39,641 bases of DNA from an uncultured Oscillospiraceae bacterium (GCA_934446465.1 CAKSEF010000010.1:1-39641), one strand, 5' to 3'. Shown: positions 24,750-33,940, counted from the stretch's first letter. The notes: generated by a model from the letters alone, not told the origin. Numbers and translations: made by a program.

Positions 24750-26951
24750 ATGAGTCCGAAGGAACAGATACTAAAATCGGCTGCCGAGGTCAAACGAAAA
24801 AACATACCGTTTTCTCTTGATGAGAAAGCATTTGGTGAGCTTATAAAGCGCGTTGCGGGAGATATTTACGCCGAGTTTGTCAAAGTCCGCAAAAAGGAAT
24901 CCGAAAGCGGTTTTGACGAGTATATTATTTCCGATACCGATTCGGGAATACTTATCGAGGCAACGTCGGGCTCTGCCGCGGCCTCCGCATTTAACAGATA
25001 TCTCGGGGAATACTGCAACTACAACATAGGCATAAACTTCATATCGGGAAGGCTTCCGAAAGTGCCTCCGCATATCGGAAAACGGATAGAGGAGAGAAGC
25101 AGGTTCCATTACAGATTCTTCATGAATTACTGCACATACGGATATTCATATGCGTTTTACGATGCGGAGCAATGGAACGACGTTCTCGACAGAATCCTGC
25201 TGCACGGCTACAATCTCATACTAAATCCAATCGCACAGGAATACGTTTGGTACGAGTTTTTAAAAAGGCTCGGATATTCGGATTCCGATGCGCGGAAATA
25301 TCTTGTTCCGCCTACATATATGCCGTGGTTTCTGATGGGCAATATGCACAGCCTCGAGGGCGGGAAATACTCCGACCGTTGGTTTAACGGCAGAAAAAAG
25401 ATAGCGGGCGATTTTAATCTCCGTATGCAGAAATTCGGGTGTTCTACGCTGATACCGGGATTTGGCGGAATGATTCCGAACGATATTGACAAGTACATGG
25501 CAGGAAGCAGTCCGTTTGACAGCGGTCTTTGGTGCAATATGCCGAGACCTGCCTATATCGGAGAAAATGACGTAAATTTCGAAAAAACGGCGAAGTTATT
25601 CTATGAATGCCAGCGCCTAATTGACGGAGCGGAGAATGTGCATTACTATTCCGCAGACCCGTTCCATGAGCTTATAAAGCTGCCGGAGGGGACAAACCTT
25701 GCAAAGCTCGGCGCGGCAATACAGGGTGCGATGCAAAGCTTTGATAAAGACGCCGTATGGGTTTTGCAGGGCTGGCAGAAGAACCCGCGACGTGAAATGC
25801 TCACCGAGCTTGATAAAAGCCATATACTTGTGCAGAACCTGCTTGCCGATATAAGCTTTAACGCAGGGGACGACTTTTCGGACTCGCCGTGGCTCTACTG
25901 CACGGTAAACAATTACGGCGGACAGCACATACCGCGCGGAAGCGTGCATAATTCGCTTGTTATGCCGTTTAAGGCGGTTGACGGGGGCAAGTATACGTCT
26001 GTCGGAGTGGGACTCATGCCGGAATCGACAGAGACGGACGAAATATTCTTTGACATTCTCTCGTCAATATCGGTAAGAAGCGCAGCGATTGGGAAGGAAG
26101 AATACCTCCGCGGGTTTGTAACGCGCAGATACGGTGAATGCCGTGATGATATTTACAGAGCATGGTCGCTCCTTGCAAATAACGTCTACGGAAGCGGTAC
26201 TATTTCCGAATCAGGCGTCGAGGTTGAAACAAAGGGACAGGGCTCGGCATTCTGCGCACGTCCGGGACTTGATACTGACCGCGTATCGACTTGGAATAAG
26301 CCGTGCGTTGTGCGGAACCAACCGATACTTAAGGAAATAGTGGAAATTCTTTTCAGTAACATAGACAGATATAAGCACGAGGAAGCCTTTGTGTATGATG
26401 TTGTCGATTTCACGCGCCAGATGTTTGCGGAGGATTCGTGGAAGTGTGTATATGCCGTTCAGAAAGCATACAAGGAAAGAAATATTGAAGAGCTTAAACG
26501 GTGTGCAAACGACTTTCTGCACAGGTTTGACCTCATGAACAACCTCCTTGCAAACAGCCGCGGATGTTTGCTCGGGAAATGGCTCGGATATGCCTCAAAT
26601 TACAGAGATGCCTCCGCAGAGGACAGGAAGTGGTTCGAGAAAAATGCGCGTATGCTCATAACGCTTTGGGCGCCGAGAGAGGGATATGAACTGCACGACT
26701 ACGCAGCAAGGGAATATTCTCCGCTCATGATTGATTTTTATAAGAAACGCTGGGAAAAGTTCCTGAACATTTTAATCGACTGCGCCTCAAACGGGCGCGA
26801 GTTTGCCGACTATGACCACTATACCGATGAGGAAGAGTTCGTTTTCGACAGAACTCCGTTCCCCGCGCAGCCTGCCGGCAATCTGAAGAAAGCCGTTTCG
26901 GATATACTCGCGGTAAAAAACATCGGAACAACTAATGCTTTGACGTACTGA
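24750..26951 (+). CDS. GH89 alpha-N-acetylglucosaminidase, no signal peptide
   Basis: Family 89 glycoside hydrolase (NAGLU-like), 733 residues, expected to release terminal alpha-linked GlcNAc. The family signature is clear: FHYRFFMNYCTYGYSYAFYD near 119, MGNMHSLEGG near 196, YYSADPFHEL with Glu307, WVLQGW at 337-342, NNYGGQH near 387 and GVGLMPES with Glu425. Glu307 and Glu425 sit where the family has its catalytic pair. An N-terminal domain precedes the barrel and a helical domain follows. The ATG at 24750 has AGGAGG five bases ahead. No signal peptide, lipobox or cell-wall domain is seen, unlike secreted mucin-acting relatives, so a cytosolic role on imported oligosaccharides is inferred. 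Single-gene unit with its own promoter. Confidence 0.9.
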   Translation: MSPKEQILKSAAEVKRKNIPFSLDEKAFGELIKRVAGDIYAEFVKVRKKESESGFDEYIISDTDSGILIEATSGSAAASAFNRYLGEYCNYNIGINFISGRLPKVPPHIGKRIEERSRFHYRFFMNYCTYGYSYAFYDAEQWNDVLDRILLHGYNLILNPIAQEYVWYEFLKRLGYSDSDARKYLVPPTYMPWFLMGNMHSLEGGKYSDRWFNGRKKIAGDFNLRMQKFGCSTLIPGFGGMIPNDIDKYMAGSSPFDSGLWCNMPRPAYIGENDVNFEKTAKLFYECQRLIDGAENVHYYSADPFHELIKLPEGTNLAKLGAAIQGAMQSFDKDAVWVLQGWQKNPRREMLTELDKSHILVQNLLADISFNAGDDFSDSPWLYCTVNNYGGQHIPRGSVHNSLVMPFKAVDGGKYTSVGVGLMPESTETDEIFFDILSSISVRSAAIGKEEYLRGFVTRRYGECRDDIYRAWSLLANNVYGSGTISESGVEVETKGQGSAFCARPGLDTDRVSTWNKPCVVRNQPILKEIVEILFSNIDRYKHEEAFVYDVVDFTRQMFAEDSWKCVYAVQKAYKERNIEELKRCANDFLHRFDLMNNLLANSRGCLLGKWLGYASNYRDASAEDRKWFEKNARMLITLWAPREGYELHDYAAREYSPLMIDFYKKRWEKFLNILIDCASNGREFADYDHYTDEEEFVFDRTPFPAQPAGNLKKAVSDILAVKNIGTTNALTY

Positions 26952-27012
26952 TTTCCTGCTCTTTAATAAATCAATGGCATTGTAACAACACAGATAATTG
27001 AGGTTGATATAT

Positions 27013-27486
27013 TTGAAAAAGATATTATGTGTGTTGCTTTTTATGCTCTTGGGCTGCGCAAGTGTATATGCACAGGAAGAAAATGCAGTTCTCTCGGAAC
27101 ATAGCATTAAAACAAGTGAGATAAGCGAATTTAAATACTTATTGTATGAACCTGATACGGTGAACAAAGAAATGCCCCTGATTATTTATTTGCATGGGGG
27201 AAGCGGAAGAGGAGATAATCTCGGTTTAATAACATCTGCTGACGGGCTTCCTCAATATGTAAACGAGAAGAAAATAAGTGATATTCCCGCGAATATTCCG
27301 TTTCCGCAAGTTCCGTCATCGCATAAAGGATGGGCAGAAATAAAAGTTTCCGTCAAGGAATTGATAGACTATATATGCAATACTTATAATATTGATGAAG
27401 AACGAATCAGCTTAACGGGTCATAGCATGGGCGGAACAGGAACTCAAAAAAGCGGACGAATTGAACCTGATCCCCGAAAGGCTTAA
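27013..27486 (+). pseudogene. Truncated secreted alpha/beta hydrolase
   Basis: N-terminal piece of a secreted esterase/prolyl-oligopeptidase-like hydrolase. A likely TTG start at 27013, ten bases after GAGG, gives a signal peptide with CVLLFMLLGC (possible lipobox; SVYA offers an alternative cleavage). The oxyanion region LIIYLHGGSGRGDN and the nucleophile elbow LTGHSMGGTGT are present, then the frame runs into unrelated residues and stops. The catalytic Asp and His that should follow are missing, so the product cannot be an active hydrolase. Sequence is AT-richer than the neighbours. Junction with an SLH fragment lies at 27428-27443. Confidence 0.8.
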
Positions 27487-28006
27487 AGGTGCCGATTTGA
27501 CGGCGGACATTACAAGAGCGGAGTTCGCGTCTGTATCAGTAAGGCTCTATGAATTGACGACGGATACAACGGCACTCCCTGCCGAGTTCAATCCTTTTGC
27601 GGATACAAGCGATATTGAAGTGATGAAGGCTTATAATATTGGTATTATCACAGGTGTATCGGCAACAGAGTTCAGTCCGGATACACTTCTAAACAGAGAA
27701 CAGGCAGCGACGATGCTTACCGGAGTATTCAAAAAAACAACATTTGCAGATTGGACTGTTGCAACAGACGGAAACTTCACGCTCCCATATGAAAAGCCGG
27801 CTCCGTTTGCTGACGACGGTAAGATTTCTCCATGGGCAAGGGACAGTGTGTACTTTATGGCAGCTAACGGGATAATCAATAGTGTAGGCGACAATAAATT
27901 TGCACCGCGGAATACTACGGCAGAAGAACAGTCGACAGGTTATGCCAATGCAACCGGGGAGCAGGCGTTGTTAATCGCTGTAAGAATGCTTGAAAATTTA
28001 AAATGA
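27428..28006 (+). pseudogene. S-layer homology (SLH) protein C-terminal fragment
   Basis: In the +1 frame relative to the hydrolase fragment, an open frame from TGG at 27428 encodes a typical SLH C-terminus: WAEQELKKADELNLIPERL, ITRAEFASVSVRLYE, a second repeat with FNPFADTSDIEVMKAYNIGI, a third with FADDGKISPWARDSVYFMAA, and an end like ATGEQALLIAVRMLENLK. SLH domains anchor proteins to cell-wall polymers. There is no start or signal peptide of its own (only an internal TTG at 27461), so it is a 3' remnant. It shows that the organism's lineage carried S-layer type surface proteins. Followed by a terminator. Confidence 0.8.
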
Positions 28007-28017
28007 GTGATTGCACA

Positions 28018-28052
28018 GAGCTTTGAACTTAGGTTCAAGGCTCCGCTTTTTT
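28018..28052 (+). terminator. Terminator after the SLH remnant
   Basis: Eleven-bp stem (28018-28028 with 28033-28043, one wobble pair), TTAG loop, then CGCTTTTTT. It is intact, consistent with recent gene decay. The following stretch to 28171 shows no gene. Confidence 0.85.
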
Positions 28053-28171
28053 AGATCGAGAAATACTTAAATCAATATTCCCGAAAAATCGTCTGAACAA
28101 TTATATTTAAGCCTCAGCGAGAAACAACTGAATACTTCACTCTCAGCCGTATAATTATGCCCGCGCTTTTC

Positions 28172-28200
28172 TTGACACTTGCACGGTGTAAATGTATAAT
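28172..28200 (+). promoter_or_regulatory. Consensus promoter of the ATPase-like/CYTH/mnmG/rsmG operon
   Basis: Perfect TTGACA (28172-28177), 17-bp spacer, perfect TATAAT (28195-28200), giving a leader of about 90 bases with no terminator seen. Confidence 0.85.
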
Positions 28201-28298
28201 AATATGCGTAGAATTGTCTTTATGGGCAGAAAAGATTATGACGAACAGTAATATTTCGTGTGATTATTCTGTATTGTATCGAATTTGGGGTTGATTTT

Positions 28299-30773
28299 AT
28301 GTATCACAGACTTACGGTTGACCAAGTGAAGAGACACCTTGACGTCAAAACCGAAAACGGTCTTTCTCATAAGGAGGCGCACCAGCGTGCCGTCAAATCA
28401 TCGGGCGAAAAGAACAGACCTCTTTCAAAGCGCGTTCTGTCATCGCTCGGTAAACCGTCGATTTTAGTGCTGCTTACGGCGGCGCTTCTGACCGTTTTTG
28501 TCGGTGGTTATGCGGAAGCCGTGCTGATTGTTCTGATTGCCGTGTGCGATGCGTGCTTTGCCGAGGCAGTCAAATACCGTGCGGAAAAGACTGTGCGCGA
28601 AGCCGTTCGGGAGACGGTTACCCACGTCCGCGTCCTGCGCGACGGCGCAAAGATGAAAATACCGTCGGACGAGCTCGTTGTCGGGGATATCGTCTCGCTG
28701 AGGGCGGGTCGTGTAGTGCCCGCCGATATCAGGCTCATTTCCTCGGAGGGGCTCCTAATCGACGAGTCCGCGATAACGGGAAATCAGACGCCCGTAAGAA
28801 AAGACCATACCCGTGTTTTTGAGCGCGAAGTGCCGATAGGCGAGCGCGTAAACTGTGCATTCGCGGGGACGGTAGTTGTAGGCGGACGGGGAGATGGGAT
28901 AGTTACCGCGACGGGTATGTCAACCCAGCTTGCGATGCTTTCCCATGCAAACGACGTACCCGAACGCGAGGAATCTCCGGAGCTCGGCAGACTCACGAAA
29001 AAAACAGGGATTATGACGGCGGTAAGCATCATTTCCGCAGTTTTGGTTTTTGTGTTCGGTATAATTCACAAGAACGGAGCGGTGCCGTCCGTCCTGCTTG
29101 CTGCGGCATTTGCGGCGGCACTCCTTCCCGAAGGTGTTTTTGCCGTTGTGGCAGCCGCCGCGGGAAACAGCCTTTCAATTCTTAAAAGTGCGGGAATAAG
29201 CGTTAAGAACACAAAATCGTGCGCAAAGCTCGGAAGTGTTACCATGTTCTGCACGGATATCCCCAAAGCAAGCCTCGGTGCGTCGTTCTCGAACGGCACG
29301 CTTCACTCGCCCCAAAGCGAGGACTGTATTCCGCTGATTGACGGACTTCTGCTTACAAGCGACCTGTTTGAGGAAACCCATTCCGCGGTTTATGAATTTT
29401 GCGCATCGAGATGCAATGCGCAGAAAGTTATAAAGTCGTTCCCGCGTATTTCGGTGCAGGACGACGGATATGCAAAATCATCCCTTTTCCGCGCGGAATC
29501 CACAACTATTTCATATACACGGGGAGATGCGGAAAAGCTCCTTTCGCGCTCGCGTTCGATATGGGAAAACGGTGAAGTGCGCGATATTACGGAGTTTGAT
29601 ATACAAAAAATCAACTCGGCAATAGAATCGTTCCGCGAGCGTAAGCTCTCAATCTGCGCCGTAGGCATGAGAATGGGCGACGGTGTAATATGCGATTATG
29701 ACCTCGTGTTCGTCGGTATGCTCGGGCTTGATGTTGAGGCGCTTGAGGGAACATCATCCGTTATTGCGGAGCTTTCCGAGCTCGGCGTGGGAACGAAAAT
29801 ACTCACGTGCCAAAGCAGAGCCCTTGCGAGTGCCTGCGCCGCCTCTCTCGGCATAGATTCGGATATAATACTGACGGGCGAAAGCATTGACAAAATGAGC
29901 GATGAATCGCTCCGTGAAAAGCTTTCCGAGGTGTCGGTTTTTGCAGAGCTTTCACCGATAGAGCGCGCACGCATAATTAACGTGCTCTCCGATATGGGAT
30001 ATGTAACGGCAACTGCGGGCGACGGAATGGACGATGTTGCATCAATCGAGGCGGCAGGCGTGGGAATAGCGCCTGTGCACGGTCTTGACGCGGCAAAAGT
30101 CCCCGCTGAAATAATAACTCCGTCGCTCGGTATGGCAATAGTCGAAAAAACGCTTATGGCGGGAAAGCTCATGTCATATAACATAAAGAACGCGATTAGA
30201 TTTCTCGCGGCAACTAATATTTCCGAACTTGTGTGCGTTCTCATAGCATCGGTTTTCGGGCTCGGAAATCCCGTCTGCGCATCATCTCTGCTCCTTGTGA
30301 ACCTCACGGGGGATTTACTCCCTCCGCTCGCATTCGGATATAAAAAGTCATGTGCGGGGGGCGATATGTACAAACCGAAAACGCTCCTGATTTTCGGCGC
30401 GGTTTTCGGCGGCATCATATTGTGCCTTTACAGGATTATGCTCTCCGTAACGGGGTATGACAATGCGGCACGCGCCTGCGTTTTGCTCGCATTGGGAATA
30501 GGCCAGCTTTCATTCATGGTCTCCATGGGCGCGGGAAAGGGAAACAGCGTTTTCACAAAAAAGGCATTTAAGGGCAAAATGACTGTATTCTCGGTCATTA
30601 TCGGAATACTTTTGATACTCTGCGCCGTCTACGTTCCGTATCTGAACTCCGCATTTGGGAACAGCGCGCCCGATGTTGTGCCGTCGGTAGTTTCCGCAGT
30701 CATTGCGCTTCTCCCGATAATTGTTCACGAAGCGGTGTATTTCATATCGCGGAGGTTTAAGAATGGGCATTGA
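28299..30773 (+). CDS. P-type ATPase homologue lacking catalytic motifs
   Basis: 824 residues, clearly related along its whole length to P2-type (Ca2+ type) cation ATPases: N-terminal cation-ATPase segment, actuator domain (VVGDIVSLRAGRVVPADIRL), M4 with LLPEG (277-279), P/N domains, and M5-M10. Yet the motifs needed for catalysis are altered. Asp320 is followed by IPKASL instead of KTGTLT; TGES is TGNQ (160-163); KGAPE is RGDAE; TGD is TCQ (503-505); GDGxND is GDGMDD (574-579). Residues that bind ions in the membrane are largely kept: Glu278, Asn640 and Glu643 in M5, Asn668 and Asp672 in M6. The frame is uninterrupted and the promoter is perfect. Probably a pseudo-ATPase with a regulatory, sensor or channel-like role; this is inference. 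The ATG at 28299 was chosen for GGGG eight bases ahead. Confidence 0.85.
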   Translation: MYHRLTVDQVKRHLDVKTENGLSHKEAHQRAVKSSGEKNRPLSKRVLSSLGKPSILVLLTAALLTVFVGGYAEAVLIVLIAVCDACFAEAVKYRAEKTVREAVRETVTHVRVLRDGAKMKIPSDELVVGDIVSLRAGRVVPADIRLISSEGLLIDESAITGNQTPVRKDHTRVFEREVPIGERVNCAFAGTVVVGGRGDGIVTATGMSTQLAMLSHANDVPEREESPELGRLTKKTGIMTAVSIISAVLVFVFGIIHKNGAVPSVLLAAAFAAALLPEGVFAVVAAAAGNSLSILKSAGISVKNTKSCAKLGSVTMFCTDIPKASLGASFSNGTLHSPQSEDCIPLIDGLLLTSDLFEETHSAVYEFCASRCNAQKVIKSFPRISVQDDGYAKSSLFRAESTTISYTRGDAEKLLSRSRSIWENGEVRDITEFDIQKINSAIESFRERKLSICAVGMRMGDGVICDYDLVFVGMLGLDVEALEGTSSVIAELSELGVGTKILTCQSRALASACAASLGIDSDIILTGESIDKMSDESLREKLSEVSVFAELSPIERARIINVLSDMGYVTATAGDGMDDVASIEAAGVGIAPVHGLDAAKVPAEIITPSLGMAIVEKTLMAGKLMSYNIKNAIRFLAATNISELVCVLIASVFGLGNPVCASSLLLVNLTGDLLPPLAFGYKKSCAGGDMYKPKTLLIFGAVFGGIILCLYRIMLSVTGYDNAARACVLLALGIGQLSFMVSMGAGKGNSVFTKKAFKGKMTVFSVIIGILLILCAVYVPYLNSAFGNSAPDVVPSVVSAVIALLPIIVHEAVYFISRRFKNGH

Positions 30774-31356
30774 AGCTGAGCTTAAATATGTCCCCGCGGC
30801 GGATATATCCGCAGATGACGTGTTCGGAAACGAACTTGTTTTGCCGTTTCGCGGCGAAATAAGAAGAATAGAGATGCACACGCGCTATCTCGACACGACA
30901 GACGGTTTGGCAAGGAAAAACGGACTCGCACTGCGTGTCAGAACCGAGAACGGCATAAGCGTTTATACGGCAAAATGCGGAAAACGCGCCGACGGCGCGC
31001 TCAGCGTCCGCAGTGAATGGAACGTCCCCGGCGAAAATACGGCGCAGGGCTTGGACGGGCTTGAAAAAGCCGGCGCGCCGTGCGCATTTCTGAAGGGACA
31101 AGAGCTTCTCATAACGTCCGAGATTAAGTTTACAAGGCTTGAGTCCGATGTAACGCCGAGAATGGGATTCTCGTTTGCGCTCTCGTATGACGAAGGCTTT
31201 TTCGGGAAAGATAAACCGTTTTCCGAAATAGAGCTTGAGCTCAAAAAAGGGACGGAAGAGGATTTGAAAAATTACGGAAAGCTGTTGTCCGAAAAGCTTT
31301 CGCTTCGCGCGGAAACGCGCTCAAAATTTGTTCGGGCCATGGAGTACGGTAAATAA
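30763..31356 (+). CDS. CYTH-domain protein
   Basis: 197-residue CYTH (triphosphate tunnel) protein; such proteins hydrolyse inorganic triphosphate or bind other triphosphates. The signature E-x-E-x-K appears as IEAELKY at the N-terminus, with basic/acidic strands RIEMHTRYLDT, ALRVRTENG, SEIKFTRLE and SEIELELKKG lining the tunnel. The ATG at 30763 has GGAGG and overlaps the ATPase-like gene by 11 bases, so translation is coupled. Its stop overlaps the mnmG start (TAATG). Substrate not determinable. Confidence 0.87.
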   Translation: MGIEAELKYVPAADISADDVFGNELVLPFRGEIRRIEMHTRYLDTTDGLARKNGLALRVRTENGISVYTAKCGKRADGALSVRSEWNVPGENTAQGLDGLEKAGAPCAFLKGQELLITSEIKFTRLESDVTPRMGFSFALSYDEGFFGKDKPFSEIELELKKGTEEDLKNYGKLLSEKLSLRAETRSKFVRAMEYGK

Positions 31357-33218
31357 TGGAATACATTGCAGGAAAATTTGATATAGCGGTAATCGGTGCG
31401 GGCCACGCGGGAATTGAGGCCGCGCTTGCGTCCGCCAGACTCGGCGCGCGCGTGGTCTGCTTCGCCGTAAATCTCGATTCGGTCGGGAATATGCCGTGCA
31501 ACCCCGCAATAGGCGGAACGGCAAAAGGTCATCTTGTGCGCGAGATAGACGCACTCGGCGGTGAAATGGGCAGAGCCGCGGACGATACCTGCATACAGTA
31601 TCGTATGCTGAACCGCGGAAAAGGGCCGGCGGTCTACTCGCTCCGCGCACAGGCAGACAGGCGCGCCTATCAGGCTCGGATGAAGAAAACACTTGAAGAA
31701 TGTGAAAATCTGTCGCTCGTGCAGGCTGAAATAACCGAAATAGGCACGGAGGACGGAAGGGTAAGCTTTGTTAAGACGTCAACAGGCGGTAAGTATATCG
31801 TTTCCGCGGCAGTAATCGCGACGGGAACATACCTCGGCGGAAAGACAACGGTGGGAGACAGCTCGCGCTCCGGCGGGCCTGACGGAATGTTTGCCGCGGA
31901 GAAGCTTACGCAGTCGCTTCTCTCTCTCGGGCTCTCACTGCGCAGGTTTAAGACGGGAACGCCTCCGCGCGTAAATGCCCGCTCGCTTGATTTTTCAAAA
32001 ATGGAACCGCAGCCGGGAGATGAGGACATATATCCGTTCTCGTTTGATACGGACAAGCCGATTGTAAACCGCGCCGTCTGCCACCTTACATATACAAATG
32101 AGAAAACGCATGAGATAATACGCGAAAATATGTACCGTTCACCGCTGTATTCTGGCAATATCAAGGGTATTGGCCCGCGGTACTGTCCGTCTATCGAGGA
32201 TAAGGTAATGCGGTTTGCCGAAAAGAAACGGCATCAGCTCTTCATCGAACCGATGGGACTCGGAACGGACGAGATGTATATACAGGGGCTCTCATCATCG
32301 CTTCCCGAGGACGTGCAGATTAAAATAGTTCATTCAATAGCGGGACTTGAAAACGCAGAGATAATGCGCTTTGCATATGCCATAGAATACGACTGCATCG
32401 ACCCCGAAACGCTCTCGCCCACGCTCGAGGTAAAAAGCATATCGGGACTTTTCGGCGCAGGGCAGTTCTGCGGTTCTTCCGGATATGAGGAGGCCGCGGC
32501 GCAGGGGCTTATAGCGGGAATAAACGCCGCGCATAAGGTGCTCGGCAGAAAACCGTTCGTCCTTGACCGCTCGGAGGGATATATAGGAACGCTTGTTGAC
32601 GACCTTGTAACAAAAGGCACAAACGAGCCTTACCGCATGATGACCTCGCGCTCCGAATACCGCCTTTATCTGCGCCAGGATAACGCCGATATAAGGCTTA
32701 CGGGCAAGGGCTATGAAATAGGGCTTGTTTCCGAAGAAAAATACAGGAGAATGCTGAAAAAGAAGGAAGAGTCCGAAAAAGAGCTTAAAAGAGTGGAAAA
32801 GGCTGTAATCCCGCCGTCGGAGGAGGTTAATGAATTTCTTTTATCGAGAAATACGTCCCCGCTCGTAACGGGCGCAACGGTTGCCGACCTTGTGCGCCGT
32901 CCCCAGCTTGACTATAAGAGCCTTGAAAGATTTGACAAAACACGCACTCCTCTCCCGAAGGACGTTTGCGAACAGGTGGAAATTTCGCTCAAGTATGACG
33001 GATATATCCGCAGGCAAATGACGCAGATAGAGGAATTTAAGCGACTTGAGTCTAAGCTCATACCGCAGGATACGGACTATGAGAGCCTTGCGGGACTGAG
33101 AATCGAGGCACGCCAGAAGCTCGCCAAAATCCGCCCGTCAAGTGTCGGACAGGCATCGCGAATTTCGGGCGTAAGTCCTGCCGATATAGCCGCACTTCTG
33201 ATGTATCTTAAAGGATAG
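31356..33218 (+). CDS. mnmG: tRNA uridine-5-carboxymethylaminomethyl enzyme MnmG
   Basis: FAD-dependent partner of MnmE in modifying U34 of certain tRNAs. 620 residues, normal length. FAD loop VIGAGHAGIEAALASARLG at 12-30, NPAIGGTAKGHLVREIDALGG near 50, TGTPPRV near 204, GLGTDEMYIQGLSSSLP near 306, and the C-terminal MnmE-binding helices ending RISGVSPADIAALLMYLKG. mnmE, which often precedes it, is not in the window; instead the CYTH gene overlaps its start by one base. Confidence 0.98.
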   Translation: MEYIAGKFDIAVIGAGHAGIEAALASARLGARVVCFAVNLDSVGNMPCNPAIGGTAKGHLVREIDALGGEMGRAADDTCIQYRMLNRGKGPAVYSLRAQADRRAYQARMKKTLEECENLSLVQAEITEIGTEDGRVSFVKTSTGGKYIVSAAVIATGTYLGGKTTVGDSSRSGGPDGMFAAEKLTQSLLSLGLSLRRFKTGTPPRVNARSLDFSKMEPQPGDEDIYPFSFDTDKPIVNRAVCHLTYTNEKTHEIIRENMYRSPLYSGNIKGIGPRYCPSIEDKVMRFAEKKRHQLFIEPMGLGTDEMYIQGLSSSLPEDVQIKIVHSIAGLENAEIMRFAYAIEYDCIDPETLSPTLEVKSISGLFGAGQFCGSSGYEEAAAQGLIAGINAAHKVLGRKPFVLDRSEGYIGTLVDDLVTKGTNEPYRMMTSRSEYRLYLRQDNADIRLTGKGYEIGLVSEEKYRRMLKKKEESEKELKRVEKAVIPPSEEVNEFLLSRNTSPLVTGATVADLVRRPQLDYKSLERFDKTRTPLPKDVCEQVEISLKYDGYIRRQMTQIEEFKRLESKLIPQDTDYESLAGLRIEARQKLAKIRPSSVGQASRISGVSPADIAALLMYLKG

Positions 33219-33228
33219 GAGGGATAAC

Positions 33229-33930
33229 GTGAAAGAACTGCTCGAAAAAATCCTTGCGCGTCTCAATATAAACGCGAAAACCAAGCCGTTTGAGGAATAC
33301 TGCGATATGCTGAGACGCACAAACGAGGTAATGAACCTGACCGCCATCACTGACCCGCAGGAGGTCGCAATCCGCCATTTTGCCGACTCGCTTGCGCTTC
33401 TGACAATGTGTGATTTTAAGGATAAGCGCGTAATCGACGTGGGATGCGGAGCGGGATTTCCCGGTATCCCGCTGAAGCTCGGCGAGAAATCAATTACGCT
33501 TACCCTGCTTGACAGCCTGAATAAAAGAATAACCTTCCTTTCGGATGTGTGTGAGAAGCTCGGGCTTGAAAACGTCGAATGTCTCCACGCCCGCGCCGAA
33601 GAACAGGCGCAGGAGGAGGGATACCGCGAAAGCTTTGATATCGCCGTATCCCGCGCAGTTGCCGAGCTTTCGGTGCTTTGCGAGATAACTCTGCCGTACG
33701 TTAAGGTCGGCGGTGTGTTCATCGCCATGAAGTCAACCCATATAGAAGATGAGCTTGAATCGGCGCAGAGGGCAATATCCGTGCTCGGCGGCCGCCTTGA
33801 GGACAGGATAGATTATCCGCTGTTCGACACGGGCATTACGCATACCGCGCTTATAATAAAGAAAGAACGCGAAACGCCGAAAAAATATCCCCGCAGATTT
33901 GCAAAGATAAAATCCTCACCCATAAAATAA
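33229..33930 (+). CDS. rsmG: 16S rRNA (guanine-N7)-methyltransferase RsmG
   Basis: SAM-dependent methyltransferase modifying G527 of 16S rRNA. 233 residues; NLTAITDPQEVAIRHFADSL near 38, SAM loop DVGCGAGFPGIPLKL near 73, LDSLNKRITFL near 96 and the ISRAV-type motif as VSRAVAEL near 145. GTG start with AGGAGGG five bases ahead, ten bases after mnmG, the usual mnmG-rsmG pairing. Confidence 0.97.
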   Translation: MKELLEKILARLNINAKTKPFEEYCDMLRRTNEVMNLTAITDPQEVAIRHFADSLALLTMCDFKDKRVIDVGCGAGFPGIPLKLGEKSITLTLLDSLNKRITFLSDVCEKLGLENVECLHARAEEQAQEEGYRESFDIAVSRAVAELSVLCEITLPYVKVGGVFIAMKSTHIEDELESAQRAISVLGGRLEDRIDYPLFDTGITHTALIIKKERETPKKYPRRFAKIKSSPIK

Positions 33931-33940
33931 AAGACATTAA

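Noticed and set aside
29240..29290. A frameshift or indel hiding a normal DKTGT motif in the P-type ATPase homologue
   Set aside because: All three frames around 29250-29280 were read; none encodes KTGT, and flanking family sequence stays in one frame on both sides.
29696..30418. 240-codon open frame on the minus strand inside the ATPase-like gene
   Set aside because: Its Ser/Pro/Thr-rich product is what the reverse of a helical membrane gene yields; the sense frame is clearly the homologous one.
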